NCBI RefSeq assembly: GCF_963678975.1
Contig: NC_089272.1
Location: 38,941,391-39,005,390, forward strand
Origin: Dysidea avara
Taxonomy: Eukaryota > Porifera > Demospongiae > Dictyoceratida > Dysideidae
Direction: 5' to 3'
Length of the DNA stretch: 64,000 nt
Numbering within the stretch: position 1 is the first letter of the stretch; each line of letters begins with the position of its first letter. Below the pieces are notes generated by a model. The model did no database searches, was not told the DNA's origin, and saw nothing but the letters and a program-made list of their open reading frames with translations. This document shows positions 11,330-22,884 of the stretch, one piece after another. Made by a program: the position numbers and the translations under genes.

Positions 11330-13420
11330 CCATGCAAATGTTATTGGTGATGGTTCTTGCTGTGTATTCATACCTATTCAATTGTACACATATTATACTA
11401 ATGAATCGATAAAGTTAATTGCAAGAATATTTTGGCATTATTGTTAATTATGCCGGTAACATTTAATCTATAGTAGTGGCATTAATTTGTCTATGATTGA
11501 TTATACAGTGAATGAAGTCATTATAATTTGCTCAGGGAAAAGCTTCAGTTTAAAAATTCCTCAAGTATTGTAAGCTTATCACCGTCAGGTCATAAAAATT
11601 AATATGTAGGGTTTGGGATCTATCAGAGGTGAACTGTGTATGTACAAGGTGGTCTTATTGAAGAGGTGGCTGCTAAGTGCAGTGTAAATTTTACATACCA
11701 ACATATGCCCACCCGTTTTCCTCCATTGTATGCTAACATACTTCTCTGGTTGCTGCATTTACTGTAAATAAGCACTTAGATCATTTCACTCAAACTTTAA
11801 ACTATATAGTACTATTGTAATTACAATAATACAGCTACTGTACAATTGTACATGTTTTTTTTCCGTATGTTTACTAAATTGTTAGATACACATGTCTTAT
11901 AAATCATTGTAGCTTATTATTATCTTATAGGCTTTTCCCAAGATTATAGTTACATTAGTAGACCATGCACAAGTAGTTACGTTGTTTGTAATTTTCTAGG
12001 CGTAAGTCTATTATGTCATCATAATTTTGGCAAAATATAGGTAGCTAGACAAAAATAATTATAATGTTGGCATAAATCCGGCATAAAATTAGCCGTTATT
12101 TCAAGTGCAACAAAGCATAAAATTCTCCAAGCTTTTAACTTGCCTTAGTTGCCCACCCACACAATTTTTCTTATTGTATGCCATGCAAAAGCTACCGGTA
12201 CATGCAGAGTTTTTCATGTTGTAAGAATGCCTTGCTCATTACTGGCTATTACTTTTCATACTTTAATTATTCTTGTTATATATGCATGTTTGCAGTGTCT
12301 CTGAACACACTTAAGTCTTTGTAAACTTCTGTCATTAAAAATGTAAGTTTGTCTTCCTCCAGAAAATAATGACTACAGGCAAAAATTCTAGACTAGATAC
12401 ATTTTGATGAAAATATAAAGGTCACAGCATAAAGGTTTGAGTTCAAATTTGAATTTCAAAGGGTGAATGTAACCTCCAGAAGGAGATATTCACACTGTGA
12501 TTTTAACACTTGGTTTCCCACCAATAGTTTTTTCCGTACATTTTTTGACTTTGTGATAGCTAATATTTATTTTTTAGATGAATGGAAACAGGTTTTAATA
12601 ATAACATACATTTTTATTGGATCGGTAACCTCTAAGCAAACTTTAGAAATAATAATTTCCTTATAAGGATCTAATATAACAAGGCATTGATATATATTCT
12701 TATATATTCCTGCGTCTACATCATGATAGTATTTCCTTTGTAAAACCATTATACAATCATCTTTTGCCCTGACATTTTTTCTGCTTGTGCCTAAATTGTG
12801 TAGCTACCCAGCAAACTCCTAAAAGTTGTAAATAAACAAAGTGAATCTATTGCAATAAAATCTTACACATTTATTTATCCATTTTGAAACTTTAATTACA
12901 TCATACTTCTAATTAGATTATGCAATCACCATCCCATTTACACCACTAGTGCATAATTATGTAGAGAAGTGCTGCTAAAAATTTGGTGATGATACCTGCT
13001 ACTATACAAGAGTTATAAGATTATAAAGCAAGGAGTGTAATTGCTTGGTTAAAGGAATTTGTAATATTTGGGAAACCAAGGGCTAAATTATATACTAAAA
13101 GATGAAACCTCCATTAACTAGCCACTAGGGACCTAGCTACATAGAAGGACCACTGAAGCTAGAGCTGTACAATACTACCTGGTATCATGATATATTATAC
13201 CAATTGCAAGTGTCAATATTTTACTCCATGCAAGATTATAGCATAACAGGTATCGATTTTGCAATATAACTAGATAGTTGATGATGTTGGGTCACATTTC
13301 AATTAAAACTTTTCACAGGATCCTGTTAATATGATACATAGTTTGCATCTCCATGTACTAAATTATGAAAAGGCCAAATTTTATGTGCACATTAGCTAGA
13401 GTATCAATACCTAAAATATA
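11330..13420. other. intergenic, no gene recognised
   Basis: AT-rich sequence without a convincing coding region or RNA gene. Short open frames near 12463-12749 have low-complexity composition and no recognisable motif. Confidence 0.5.
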
Positions 13421-13710
13421 ATCATGACACCCTAAGTATGGTATCGTGATACCCTAAGTATGGTATCATGATACCCTAAGTATGGTATAGTGATACCCTA
13501 AGTATAGTAAGTATGGTATCATGATCGTGATACCCTAAGTATGGTATCGTGATACCCTAAGTATGGTATCGCGATACCCTAAGTATGGTATCATGATACC
13601 CTAAGTATGGTATCATGATACGCTAAGTATGGTATCGTGATACCCTAAGTATGGTATCCTGATACCCTAAGTATGGTATCGTGATACTCTAAGTATGGTA
13701 GCATACTAAA
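13421..13710. repeat. 22-bp satellite-like tandem array
   Basis: About thirteen copies of a unit reading CCCTAAGTATGGTATCGTGA plus TA. One irregular copy lies near 13500-13530. Each junction forms the dyad GGTATC-NN-GATACC, with NN alternating among GT, AT, CG and CT, so the changes fall inside the dyad centre while the arms are conserved. There are no unique spacers, which excludes a CRISPR array. Confidence 0.9.
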
Positions 13711-16075
13711 GGTGGTATCACACGGCTCTTATAGACTACTGAAACCCTATGTAGCAGAAACATGTTACTACCACTCTGTTGAATGCAGTAAAAAAAATCC
13801 CAAACCAGTTGGTAACTTGATCCACAAACAGCTTGCAGTATAGGCAATGATTTCTTAGCTCTGCATTCATCCTGTACTTAAATATCATGACTTCCTAAAG
13901 GTTGAGTCAGTATCCCACTATAGGGACCTGCGACCAGCATATTATAATCTATGTTGCAGCTTTTCCTTTTGTACAATTTATTTTCATTATGGAAAGCTTG
14001 TTAATTTTGTGGTTGGAAATTTCTGTGGTAAATTGGTAATTGTAAAGCATCTCCTTGTAATTTGGAATTTAAGGCGATAGCGTACTTATGTCAATTATAT
14101 TATGTTGGTAAAAAAACCTTATCACACATGTACACCTGTATGTACTTTTAAATGCAACATACAAGAATGCAGTGTGTTACATTTTCTAAAGCCATTAAAA
14201 TAGGCAAATGTGGAGCTTGATCAAGCAAGGGCACACTGAGCTCCCAGATGCTGTAGCTAGCTCTGTTAATGTGGATGCCTAAATTTTAATTTACTAGAAT
14301 TAACATTTAAGTTGCAAAAGGAAGTATTTCAACCCAATTAACGAGTTTATAGTTACAACTGAAGGCTATGTATTCATCTAAAAGAATTTGTTCTCAGAAT
14401 AGCATTTCAAAAGCATTGATGTTATGTGATATGTGCATGGTACATAAAGTTCTAGATTTTTAAAATTTTAACTTTTAAGCAGTATGGTAGAATATTCGGC
14501 ACAATGATGAGATAGCAGTGACAGTGTACAGGTCAAGAAGAAGAGGTTTTAACTTCAGAATATTATGTACATACTGGTCTTTGTTCCTTATAGTTTAGAA
14601 GAGCTTTACTGCTGAATATTATTGGAGTACATGTTACTGTACATGTTCTATTATATATAGTTTTTGACATTTTAGTGGTTGTACGTACAAAATATAAGTA
14701 ATTTTTACCCCCTCTTGTTGATTCCTATGAAATACCTTCTGACTCTAGATCTTTCCATCTTTTCATTTCCCATGATGCAATTGCACCTGTACCATAAAGC
14801 TTCCATCAGCTCTCTAGCTAGCTAACAGTGACGCACATAGTAAAATTTTGGAGGGGTGCTTCAGCACTCCACGCACCCCCCCTTCCTACATCTGCCCTGG
14901 CCCCTTGGCAAGTCTGTCTTCAAAATTGTAGGAGAGCTTGCAATTGGCTAAAACTAAGTTGCTGTTTCGAAGTTTTGTATGCAGATTCATTACAGAGCTA
15001 GCTAGTTACAGGTAGATTTATGTATCTGATTTTAAAATGATTGTTCAATATATTCAAATTATTCTGAAATTCAGTGGCCTAAAACTATTGTTTACAACTA
15101 GCCAAGCTACTGTAGCTATCTGCAGAGTTTGGGAATACTAGCTAAATATAAATGCAACTATGCCCCATCCCCCATCTCAGATTAGGGCTTGTGTAGCTAC
15201 ACACTTCCAATGGAGGAGACTTGAAGGCTGAAGCACAACTAGGTGTGTCTTGGAGACATACTGTACTGGAAATTACGAAAGATAACTGTGACAAGAATGA
15301 AGAATGATTGAAACCTGGAAGTAATTTAAGGAAATAATGAACTGAAAGAAACAAAATTTTTAAAAGGAACTTACTATAGCTACAGTAGTTACAGGGTTTG
15401 AAAGGTTAATTTTAATAATGGACTAAAAGTTTTTAAAAAAGTATGTGCAGATAGCCATTTCAAGGCAACTTTTAATTAAATGGTGGAGAAATTTGTATTA
15501 TATGTACCTTCACATGTGCACATAAATATATTTAGCTACCACTGTTGCAAGCTTATTTTTAAAAGGAGGTTCACGTAAAAAAATTATAACACAGCAAGCA
15601 AATAGAAAGGTACACTGCCATGATTAGGCATATACATGCAGCATGCAGTATCAGTGTATATGGGAGCTGCTGTTGACAGTGGCCACCATATTGAATGTAA
15701 AAACTATAAACTAATTATATAAACAATGAGTATTCTGTTAACAAGTAAAGCTCCAATACAGTTCTATTCCATATCAATGCTTATTTTTCTACTGTTTTCT
15801 GAGCCAATAAATAAACAATTGTCAATTCATGTGCATAGTTTCAGGATACTGTAGTTTATACTGCCAACATAAAAAAAGGCTACCTGTAAGTTTTGATATA
15901 TACTTGTAATTTGTACCACATAGCTAGCTACTCTTTTTGAAATTTGCACAGTAGACTAGCTAGCTAATCAATTACATCATTGCTCATTGTTGCGAACTTC
16001 ATTGAGATGCAAATTACTTTACAAACTTATTTCAACTGGAAGGTTGCCCGCCTAGGGTAGTGGATGGCTGGTGTT
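13711..16075. other. intergenic, no gene recognised
   Basis: No coding region is supported. Around 14850-14910 there is a C/G-rich stretch ending in a run of C and CTTCCTACATCTGCCC. A related stretch occurs at about 41590-41645, which suggests a dispersed repeat remnant. Confidence 0.4.
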
Positions 16076-16124
16076 GGAGTTCTGGTGTTGTAAGAAACCG
16101 TACATCTTACAACACCAGAATTCC
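16076..16124. repeat. 19-bp inverted repeat (hairpin) at the 5' side of a LINE remnant
   Basis: GGAGTTCTGGTGTTGTAAG at 16076-16094 is the reverse complement, with one mismatch, of 16106-16124. The loop is 11 bases. It lies just before the sequence that starts to resemble a non-LTR retrotransposon 3' end. Confidence 0.8.
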
Positions 16125-16526
16125 ATCATATTTTTTGAGAATTCTAATCGAACCCGGTTATCTCAAACTCAGAAGTATGCTAGACATCAAGGTAATGTAG
16201 TATGGAACAATCTACCCTCTAGGTTGAAGGAACCAATGTCTTTTACAAACTTTTATGATGCCACCAATACTTATTTTTTTGTCTTTTGAATGATTTTTGT
16301 AATTGTTGTATATAATTTACGTACATGTGTGTTGTATTGTTTTTTTGTATGTGTATTATTGTTCTGTCATTGTGTATGTTTGGATTGTACTGTGTGTATT
16401 TTGCTTGTACGTATATGTTTAATATGTATGTGCTTGTATGTATGTCCCTCCAATGAGGAAGAGTGGCTGTGCTGATCATTGAGAGGTTAAACTTATCAAC
16501 CAACCAATCAATCAATCAATCAATCA
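16125..16526 (+). mobile_element. 5'-truncated non-LTR retrotransposon 3' end
   Basis: The frame ending at 16289 encodes a segment of the sort found at the extreme C-terminus of LINE reverse transcriptases (NVVWNNLPSRLKEP followed by FTNFYD). About 210 bases of 3' untranslated sequence follow, ending in a short tandem run of AATC (16502-16526). A truncated 5' side and a simple-repeat tail are typical of CR1/L2/Jockey-like insertions. Only the last about 60 codons remain, so the clade cannot be named. Confidence 0.65.
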
Positions 16527-16779
16527 TGGCTACCTAATTAAGATTGCGTCATTTTTTCTGTAAAAAAATTCAGGGAATCCCTCAGTGAAAAATTGTAGCT
16601 AGCTACCATTATAACCATACTCTTTTCTGCCAAATTAAACTAATCACTCCAATAGCTACAGTAATTAAACTGAGACCGGCAATCTGTCTTGAGCATATTT
16701 TGCTGGTGCGCATGCCTAGCGGGTTAGCTACTCGTAATTCCTCAACTTGAAAATTGATCCCCGATCAATTCAAAAGCGC

Positions 16780-17060
16780 CTCAAAGCATATTTATGATGC
16801 GCACGTGACGGTAAGGGTGTGTCCTTTTCTCAACGCTTTTAATTCCGGCTTCTGTTGCCTTTCGTGATCTGATTTGGTTGTAACGAGTAGACTGCCACTG
16901 ATTGGCAACAAGTAGATATTGTGAGGTACTAGTATTGTCTGTGTTGCCATTGATGTAATATCGTTCACCAACCGCGCTAAGTTCTTTGTCCGGCGGTGCT
17001 CCTTAGTATTACCTGGTAATAATTTCGTATGTACTGTATGTTCCGTGTGCCAATAATCAC
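16780..17060 (+). promoter_or_regulatory. Candidate NLR-2 promoter / 5' leader exon block
   Basis: This block is homologous to 42670-43010, which occupies the corresponding place upstream of NLR-3. Shared landmarks include GCGCACGTGAC (16799-16809), GGTTGTAACGAGTAGACTG, CACTGATTGGCAACA, TTGTCTGTGTT and TGTTCCGTGTGCCAAT. A conserved GTAGAT right after CACTGATTG...ACAA (donor at about 16912) could be a 5' splice site joining to the acceptor before exon 1 at 22330. The conserved arrangement supports a promoter plus non-coding first exon; this is inference from paralogue comparison. Confidence 0.4.
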
Positions 17061-17922
17061 CTTGAAGGGCCTAATTAAGCCCTGTATTAAAAGTGTCCCG
17101 ACAACTACTTGACGTGACACTACTTTCCTTTTGGGATTTAACGGCTCTCAACCTGTGTAGCCTTTGCCAGGAGTGAGATTCAGCAAAGTTCTGCCATCCA
17201 TCACGTGCAACCTGATGGAGAGAACAAGCACAACATACACAAAATGTGCCCTTAGGCTAATAATATGTAGCTGTGCACCTATGCCTTCTATCTATCCACC
17301 TGTTTATGGTTTATGCAGGCTTAGTTACTATTAATTGTATCTGTACACCATCTGCTATGCCACACACTAGAATTAGTTGGACACACTGACACATCCATTG
17401 AATTCTGGTAGTGCACTTTTATCCTTTGAAGGCACTGGAATGTCACTATGTTTTATGTTCAGTCACACGTAGATCGTGTTCTCTATTTTCATCTTGCGGT
17501 GTATCCATGGCATCACGTGATCATTTTATGACACATGGTCCAGCACAACTGAAATAACACTTGTAGATGCCAGGCAGTCGAAACATTCTGTTACTCTTTT
17601 AACATCTCACTCTGTTGCCCCAGCCATGTTTTAATCCATTGCTCTGATCCATAGATTATTAATCCCACACACAAATGTCTGATCCAGTGCCATTTCCTCC
17701 AGGAATCACGTGAGAATGATCCTGTGACATAAACTGTGTACAACTACATCAAAGATTTACAGACTTTTTTGGTTCTAATACTGAACATTTTGTGGGAGTT
17801 AAGCTGCATTGCTTGTAGACGTGAGATTCAATACTTTGGACGTGTGAGCGTGAGATTGCACCTCAAATCGTGAGAATCACACCGGAGGCGTGACAGTTGA
17901 GAGGTATGAATTAATTGCAGGC
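17061..17922. other. intergenic or 5' intron of NLR-2, no gene recognised
   Basis: No supported coding region. If the leader-exon proposal is right, this belongs to the first, untranslated-region intron of NLR-2. Confidence 0.35.
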
Positions 17923-18312
17923 TAGTCTCGCGTGGCCAGACCACTTTTTTTTCCTTTTTAATGGAAAAAAAGGGTTTGGTCCGATTCAAATACCCGCACT
18001 TGTTCTCAAAATCCTGGTTGTGGCCGGGATTAATTCTATGCGCACGTCTTAATGCATTCTCGAAGTATGCTTGAATGGACGTTAAGTCTGCCATTGACTG
18101 GGTAATTGAAAAGATAGGATTCCGATCATTCAGTGACGAACAGGCAAGTTACGATTTTGTAATGTTTGTATTGATTGTAGTAAGCGCGCATAGAATTAAT
18201 CCCGGCCGCAACCAGGATTTTGAGAACAAGTGTGGGTATTCAAACCGGACCAGACCCTTTTATTTCCCGACCAAATGAAAAAGAAAAAAAGTGGTCTGGC
18301 CACGCGAGACTA
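17923..18312. mobile_element. MULE-type MITE with long inverted repeats and 9-bp target duplication
   Basis: The element starts TAGTCTCGCGTGGCCAGACC and ends with the reverse complement GGTCTGGCCACGCGAGACTA. The terminal inverted repeats extend about 115 bases to the GCGCATAGAATTAATCCCGG region. The flanks are ATTGCAGGC at 17914-17922 and 18313-18321, a perfect 9-bp direct repeat. Long inverted ends plus a 9-bp duplication are the hallmark of Mutator-like elements. It has no transposase. Whether the MULE-domain gene at 1761-5940 could have mobilised it is unknown. Confidence 0.85.
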
Positions 18313-18321
18313 ATTGCAGGC

Positions 18322-19217
18322 CAGGGTGGGAGGTCATATATTGAAGACAATGATGGAAATCATAGCAACAGAAACTGTAAAGGTAATAACTAAAAGCCAT
18401 TAGTTATATTCAGCAAGGCCAGGGTACCGCAATAGTCCTGTAGTAGAGATTTTCAACCTATCAAATTTTCACGTATATTTTTGCTAATCAAATTGCATAC
18501 CTTCAGCAAAAGCCACTGTTATAGTGTGTCATAGCCAAAGCTTCGTCAAATACATGAAATAAAATTCCCCATAGGAAGACCATACAAAAATAATTGTACA
18601 CAGAATTCTATGAGAGTTTACGGCACCACTTATAGTCAAAAGTTGTCGAGTTTTCTGCAAGTGTCTGTGGCCGGTGAAGCTGATGAAATCACCCTGGGAA
18701 AAGTATATGCTAATTTCAAATTTACTATCCGTTTTTTTAGTGACAAGACATTTTCCGGTGGTTCACGACGACAATACACCTTGTAAAAAGGTGTACCACC
18801 ATCTAGGACTGTTTAGAATCCTGCGTAACAACCACTCTGGAATTCAAGGCATCCATCAGTATCAATCCAAGTGTAGTTCAAAAGTGAGCAGTGTGTTGTG
18901 TTGGGCAAAATTGCTTTATAGCATACAAGGTTATGGATAACTTCTGAGAAAAAAAGTGTTTGGCATGTAATACAAACCTTGTAAGGCTTCACAGCCACCT
19001 GTTGAGATATACTGATGTACCTATTGCTGTTATTGTCTATTTGTTGTGGCTGCAATGACTGTAGTTTTGGTTAAAGACAGTATATTATTGCTCTCGATTG
19101 TGTATTGCTGTCATAACTATATAATAATTACCATCCTCCATACTTTTGTGTGGCAAATAAAGGAAAGTGGTATCCAAAAAATGCAACCTTACAATAATAT
19201 TGAATGTTACTGATTGT
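18322..19217. other. intergenic, no gene recognised
   Basis: No supported feature. Short overlapping open frames near 18674-19055 lack recognisable motifs. Confidence 0.4.
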
Positions 19218-20505
19218 ACAAGTACACAAAAAATTTGGAATTTTCAACTAGAGTAGGGACCATAGCACATCAATAAAAAGTACTTAAACAAGCTGGAGTA
19301 GTGCACAATAAATCACAGTAAAACAATAAGATATAGTTATATCCCATTACGAGGGTGATATCATTGTTATTACACGAGTCCGAGGCGGAGCCAAGGATGA
19401 GTGTAATAACAATGATATCATCCGAGTATATGGCTATTTTGTATCCCAGTGCACCGGAGTGCGCAGAAGTTTACGGATAGTAAATAAGTTCCAGTTGAGT
19501 TCCTGTCACTGTGCTTACGATTTCGTCCAAATTGTGTGGAGATTCAACTATGTAGCTACAAGAGAGACCCTCCCTACATACTGCCTACAAACTGTAGCGA
19601 GGGGCGGTGTTACGAAGTAGCTGTTCCAGGTACGATTCACCTTCGTCAGAAGTTGGTATGATGGTGTTGCATGGCGTGCAAGAGGACAAAAGACCAACAA
19701 GTGGCTACTGTAGTCTGAGATAGAACGATGAAGCTAAAGGTTATTGAAAGAAGTTAGTTCTTCACCATAGTTGTAGTGATATGTTAATGAACATGTGACT
19801 ATCACGAGTAACACCTGCATCCTGTGTAAACATCACATGTCTATCATATGACTGTACTTGTATGGTTGTACTCTGTCTGTATAAATATGTGTACTTTACA
19901 AGTCATGATCAGTTATATAGGCTAGTCACGTGGAGTCCTATAAGGGCCCAATGCTACAATAGTGACTGTTGGGAGTGATTGCTGGAGCAAAAATTGGCAC
20001 AGACTGTTCTTGACATTTGTTAAACTATTGTATTGGTAACTTGTAGTGTTACTATGTAAAGTAATAACAGTTTTCTTGTAAGATTTAGCAGGTTTAAGTG
20101 CTGTACTGGTGTGTTTTGTATCAACATTTCCTTATTTGGTTCTTTATTCCATTGGTAAATAATACCATTTGCAGTTATTATGATGTCACGAATAAGATTG
20201 GGTGGCTTCTCAACAGGGTGTTAAGTTAGTTATCACTGGGTGGTAGCAGCACTGCTCTGTCTAGCTGTATGGTAGTTATAACCCAGCGTGGCACTTTGAC
20301 ACTCCCACGCATTGGGATTTAAGAAGTGTTATATCCCTACTGTGCATTTGCATTATGGTATCTTGAGCACAGTAGGGATATACCACTTCTTATTGTTTTA
20401 CTGTGATTTAATATCGTGCACTACTCCAACTTGTTTCGGTACTTTTTATTGATGTGCTATGGTCCCTACTCTAGTTGAAAATACCAAATTTGTTTGTGTA
20501 CTTGT
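19218..20505. mobile_element. Repeat family R, copy A: 1.3-kb inverted-repeat module
   Basis: The ends read ACAAGTACACAAAAAATTTG inward and the reverse complement at 20383-20505. Arms of about 120 bases contain TAGAGTAGGGACCATAGCAC and TCACAGTAAAACAATAAG. Inside is a second hairpin, GATATCATTGTTATTACAC at about 19353 with its complement near 19419, around a CGAGTCCGAGGCGGAGCC loop. Related modules occur at 24934 and 32549-32830. No coding capacity is seen in this part. Confidence 0.7.
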
Positions 20506-21170
20506 TTGTTAATTTTATTTGTAAATGATTATTATGACTGGTGAACCCACGCATACCGCATCTGAAATGGCACCACGCCCCCAGCTATATCAATTATCGT
20601 CTGAAAAGTGAAGTATCCATTACGCTTCATTGTCGGCTATGTTCAACCTGTTACACAGCAATACAAATCAAAGACCGTTCAAAAAGCACCTCTGCAATCA
20701 ATTTAGCCACTATGAAAACTACAGACGATTTCTGTTACGATGGGAAGCCATCACGTGCTACTGCCAAACTGACACTTTTCACTGTCAGCAAAGATGAATG
20801 GGACACAAAGGAGGACACTGGTAAGTCCATAAAGAATACATTGTACGTATTGCGGTATGTCAAAAGGCACCTCTCGGGCCGAAGTGACGTCAGACAGTGA
20901 AAGAATCAAGCCCAAAGCCTTAGCCATTTTTGAGTTATGATTGTCTGAAGGCATCAGTCAGTCAGTCAGTTACTCAGTCAGTAGAAAATTCCGTTAAATA
21001 AAATTAATATATTTTAAAATTCAGTAGCAATTTGTTGAAAGCATTTCGGGTCAATGTAAAAGCTTGTTTGGGCTTAGTTTTACCTCACCAATACTGCCTT
21101 ATCGTCATCAGGGAAAATTGAGGCTGATTGTTGGGTGATGTTATTTCATGGACCACGCCTACTCCTTTGT
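20506..21170 (+). mobile_element. Repeat family R, copy A: ORF-bearing module and tail
   Basis: An open frame at 20541-20900 (about 119 codons, opening on GTG and with no early ATG) contains YRLKSEVSITLHC, LCST and DEWDTKEDTGKS. The same peptide is retained at 32159-32515 on the minus strand and, broken, at 25050-25253. After the frame comes a CAGTCAGTCAGT tract and a shared tail (TTGTTGAAAGCATTTC...). I recognise no protein family. The cross-copy similarity may reflect repeat homology rather than coding selection. Confidence 0.5.
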
Positions 21171-22329
21171 GGTCCCTACTATACAGTACTTTCGTACTGT
21201 ATGATGTTGCAATATGATTGTTATGTAGTTGTTAGCTGTGACCTGTGATCCCAAAGTTCACTCTGCTATGCAATATCACTTGTTAATTATCTCTGAATAT
21301 ATGGTATATGTGTGTATTATTAATTTTGCACAGAACATGTAGTATTCTTAGCAAAATCAAACGTATTACATTTGGTCATTCTACAGAGGAGTGCATGGTC
21401 ATTCTTGATAGGGCTTACCTAGCTCATGCATTTTACTACACTAAATGGTTCTGTGGTGAAAATTTCATGTCATTAGGAGTTTCATATTCAACTTTATGAC
21501 ACTTACATATGATATTGTGCTTGGTGCCATATGTGACCGGATCTGTGAAAACCCAACACAATTGCGCAAGTCTAAATTTACAGTATAAAGCATTGAATAC
21601 AATGGATAAAATACTTGCATATTTTTGAAAAAATTCCATAAATTTTATGAACGCCTCTTTCTTAGTGAAGAAAGGGACTAACAATAATACCCTGGATATC
21701 ATCTTATTCGCCTGCTCAAGAGCAGTTGTAAAATCTTTGTTTCGTTGCAGTAGACCCAAGGATACGGAAGTTATGAGCATTTGTTTACATCACGTCGAAG
21801 CGATTGAACGCAATTGATTTTTCTTCACGAATTCCGCCTTTGTATGCAGTGAAGAAGGGTGAGTAAAGGAAAAACCTACCCAGTAATCGATTCCCCTGTT
21901 CATGGCGAACATGATGGTGAAAATTGTAGCTCCGTACCTACTTATTCTAAAAGATAGCACAATATTTATCATATCAAAGAATTTAAGGAATGTGATTATT
22001 TTAGTTAGGTTGAAAATTCCTACCTGTAGCAAGTCAATAAAGTGCCTCAATGTTTTACACAAGAAGACATGTTTCTCAATCCTATTACAGTTTACCTTGT
22101 GGCCAAAGGAAGCCTAAGCTGTGCAACATGTCATCCAATTTATAGTAATCAAAAGGCCATTATAGTATATTCAATAGTATGATACAATACTCATACTTAA
22201 TGCTGACAGGTTTGCAATATACACTTACACTTTTGCATAGGAATACTGAAAAGTATAAAATGACACTTTAATCTATTTACATGTTGTTACTGTATGCTTT
22301 ATCTATTTATTTATATATTTTTGCTGCAG
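21171..22329. other. intergenic or 5' intron of NLR-2
   Basis: No gene recognised. At 21527 the sequence CATATGTGACCGGATCTGTG resembles the terminal repeat of the MITE at 48174-48416, but the partner end was not found nearby. Confidence 0.4.
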
Positions 22330-22342
22330 GGAACTTATAAAA

Positions 22343-22388
22343 ATGAGCAAGTTTCTTACCTTAGAATATATCAGGATAACTGATGAAG
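22343..22388 (+). CDS. NLR-2 exon 1 (start codon exon)
   Basis: This 46-base coding exon encodes MSKFLTLEYIRITDE plus one base of the next codon. A splice acceptor (TTTTTGCTGCAG) ends at 22329 and a donor GTAATA follows 22388. NLR-3 has an almost identical exon at 47194-47239, with the same phase and similar flanking intron, so the start is supported by paralogue conservation. Being preceded by an acceptor, it implies at least one upstream untranslated exon. The segment leads directly into the death-domain exon at 30924 (G|TT = Val). Confidence 0.85.
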
Positions 22389-22547
22389 GTAATATAATAA
22401 TTGAAATGTTACGTGTCTGTCATTTATGGTAATGTTGCTTCTAATACGTAACTGTGTTTAATGCATTACAATGTACAGTTCAGTAATAACTGTAACAAAC
22501 AGTACTACCTTGTATATATACAGTATGGTCTACTTAGCTACTGTTCA

Positions 22548-22808
22548 CGAAGTTGGAAGTTGCTTACGGCTAATAAGATCAAAAGAATGGGGGTGAGACC
22601 TGCCCGGTGGTTATTAATAATAATGAGTAAAAAAGATAATTTAACGGCTGCGGTATCCTGACCGTATGAAAGTAGCGTAATCAGTCGCCAATTAATTGTT
22701 GGCAAGTATGAAGGTTGCACGAGTGCTCAACTGTTTCTACACTAAACTTTATGAAATTGAAATTGTAGTGAAGATGCTATAGAATAATTGAAAGACGAGA
22801 AGACCCCA
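22548..22808 (+). pseudogene. NUMT: nuclear copy of mitochondrial 16S (LSU) rRNA fragment
   Basis: The sequence contains universally conserved large-subunit rRNA domain V motifs in order: GACCTGCCCGGTGG, AACGGCTGCGGTATCCTGAC, AAAGTAGCGTAATC, GAAATTGAAATTGTAGTGAA followed by GATGC, and GACGAGAAGACCCC. The short, AT-rich spacers are those of a mitochondrial, not nuclear, rRNA. It lies inside NLR-2 intron 1, so it is a nuclear insertion of mitochondrial DNA, about 260 bases long and without function as rRNA. Exact boundaries are approximate. Confidence 0.9.
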
Positions 22809-22884
22809 TGCCCCACTGACTGTAGTTACCATAGAACAGAGATTGGAGCTCGTGTATCACCTGCATTAATGCCACTAGTCTTAA

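Noticed and set aside
13421..13710. Regular short repeats that could suggest a CRISPR array
   Set aside because: Units are contiguous with no unique spacers, and the context is a eukaryotic genome.
22461..22720. Short open frames on both strands
   Set aside because: They overlap the mitochondrial 16S rRNA insertion, which explains the sequence.
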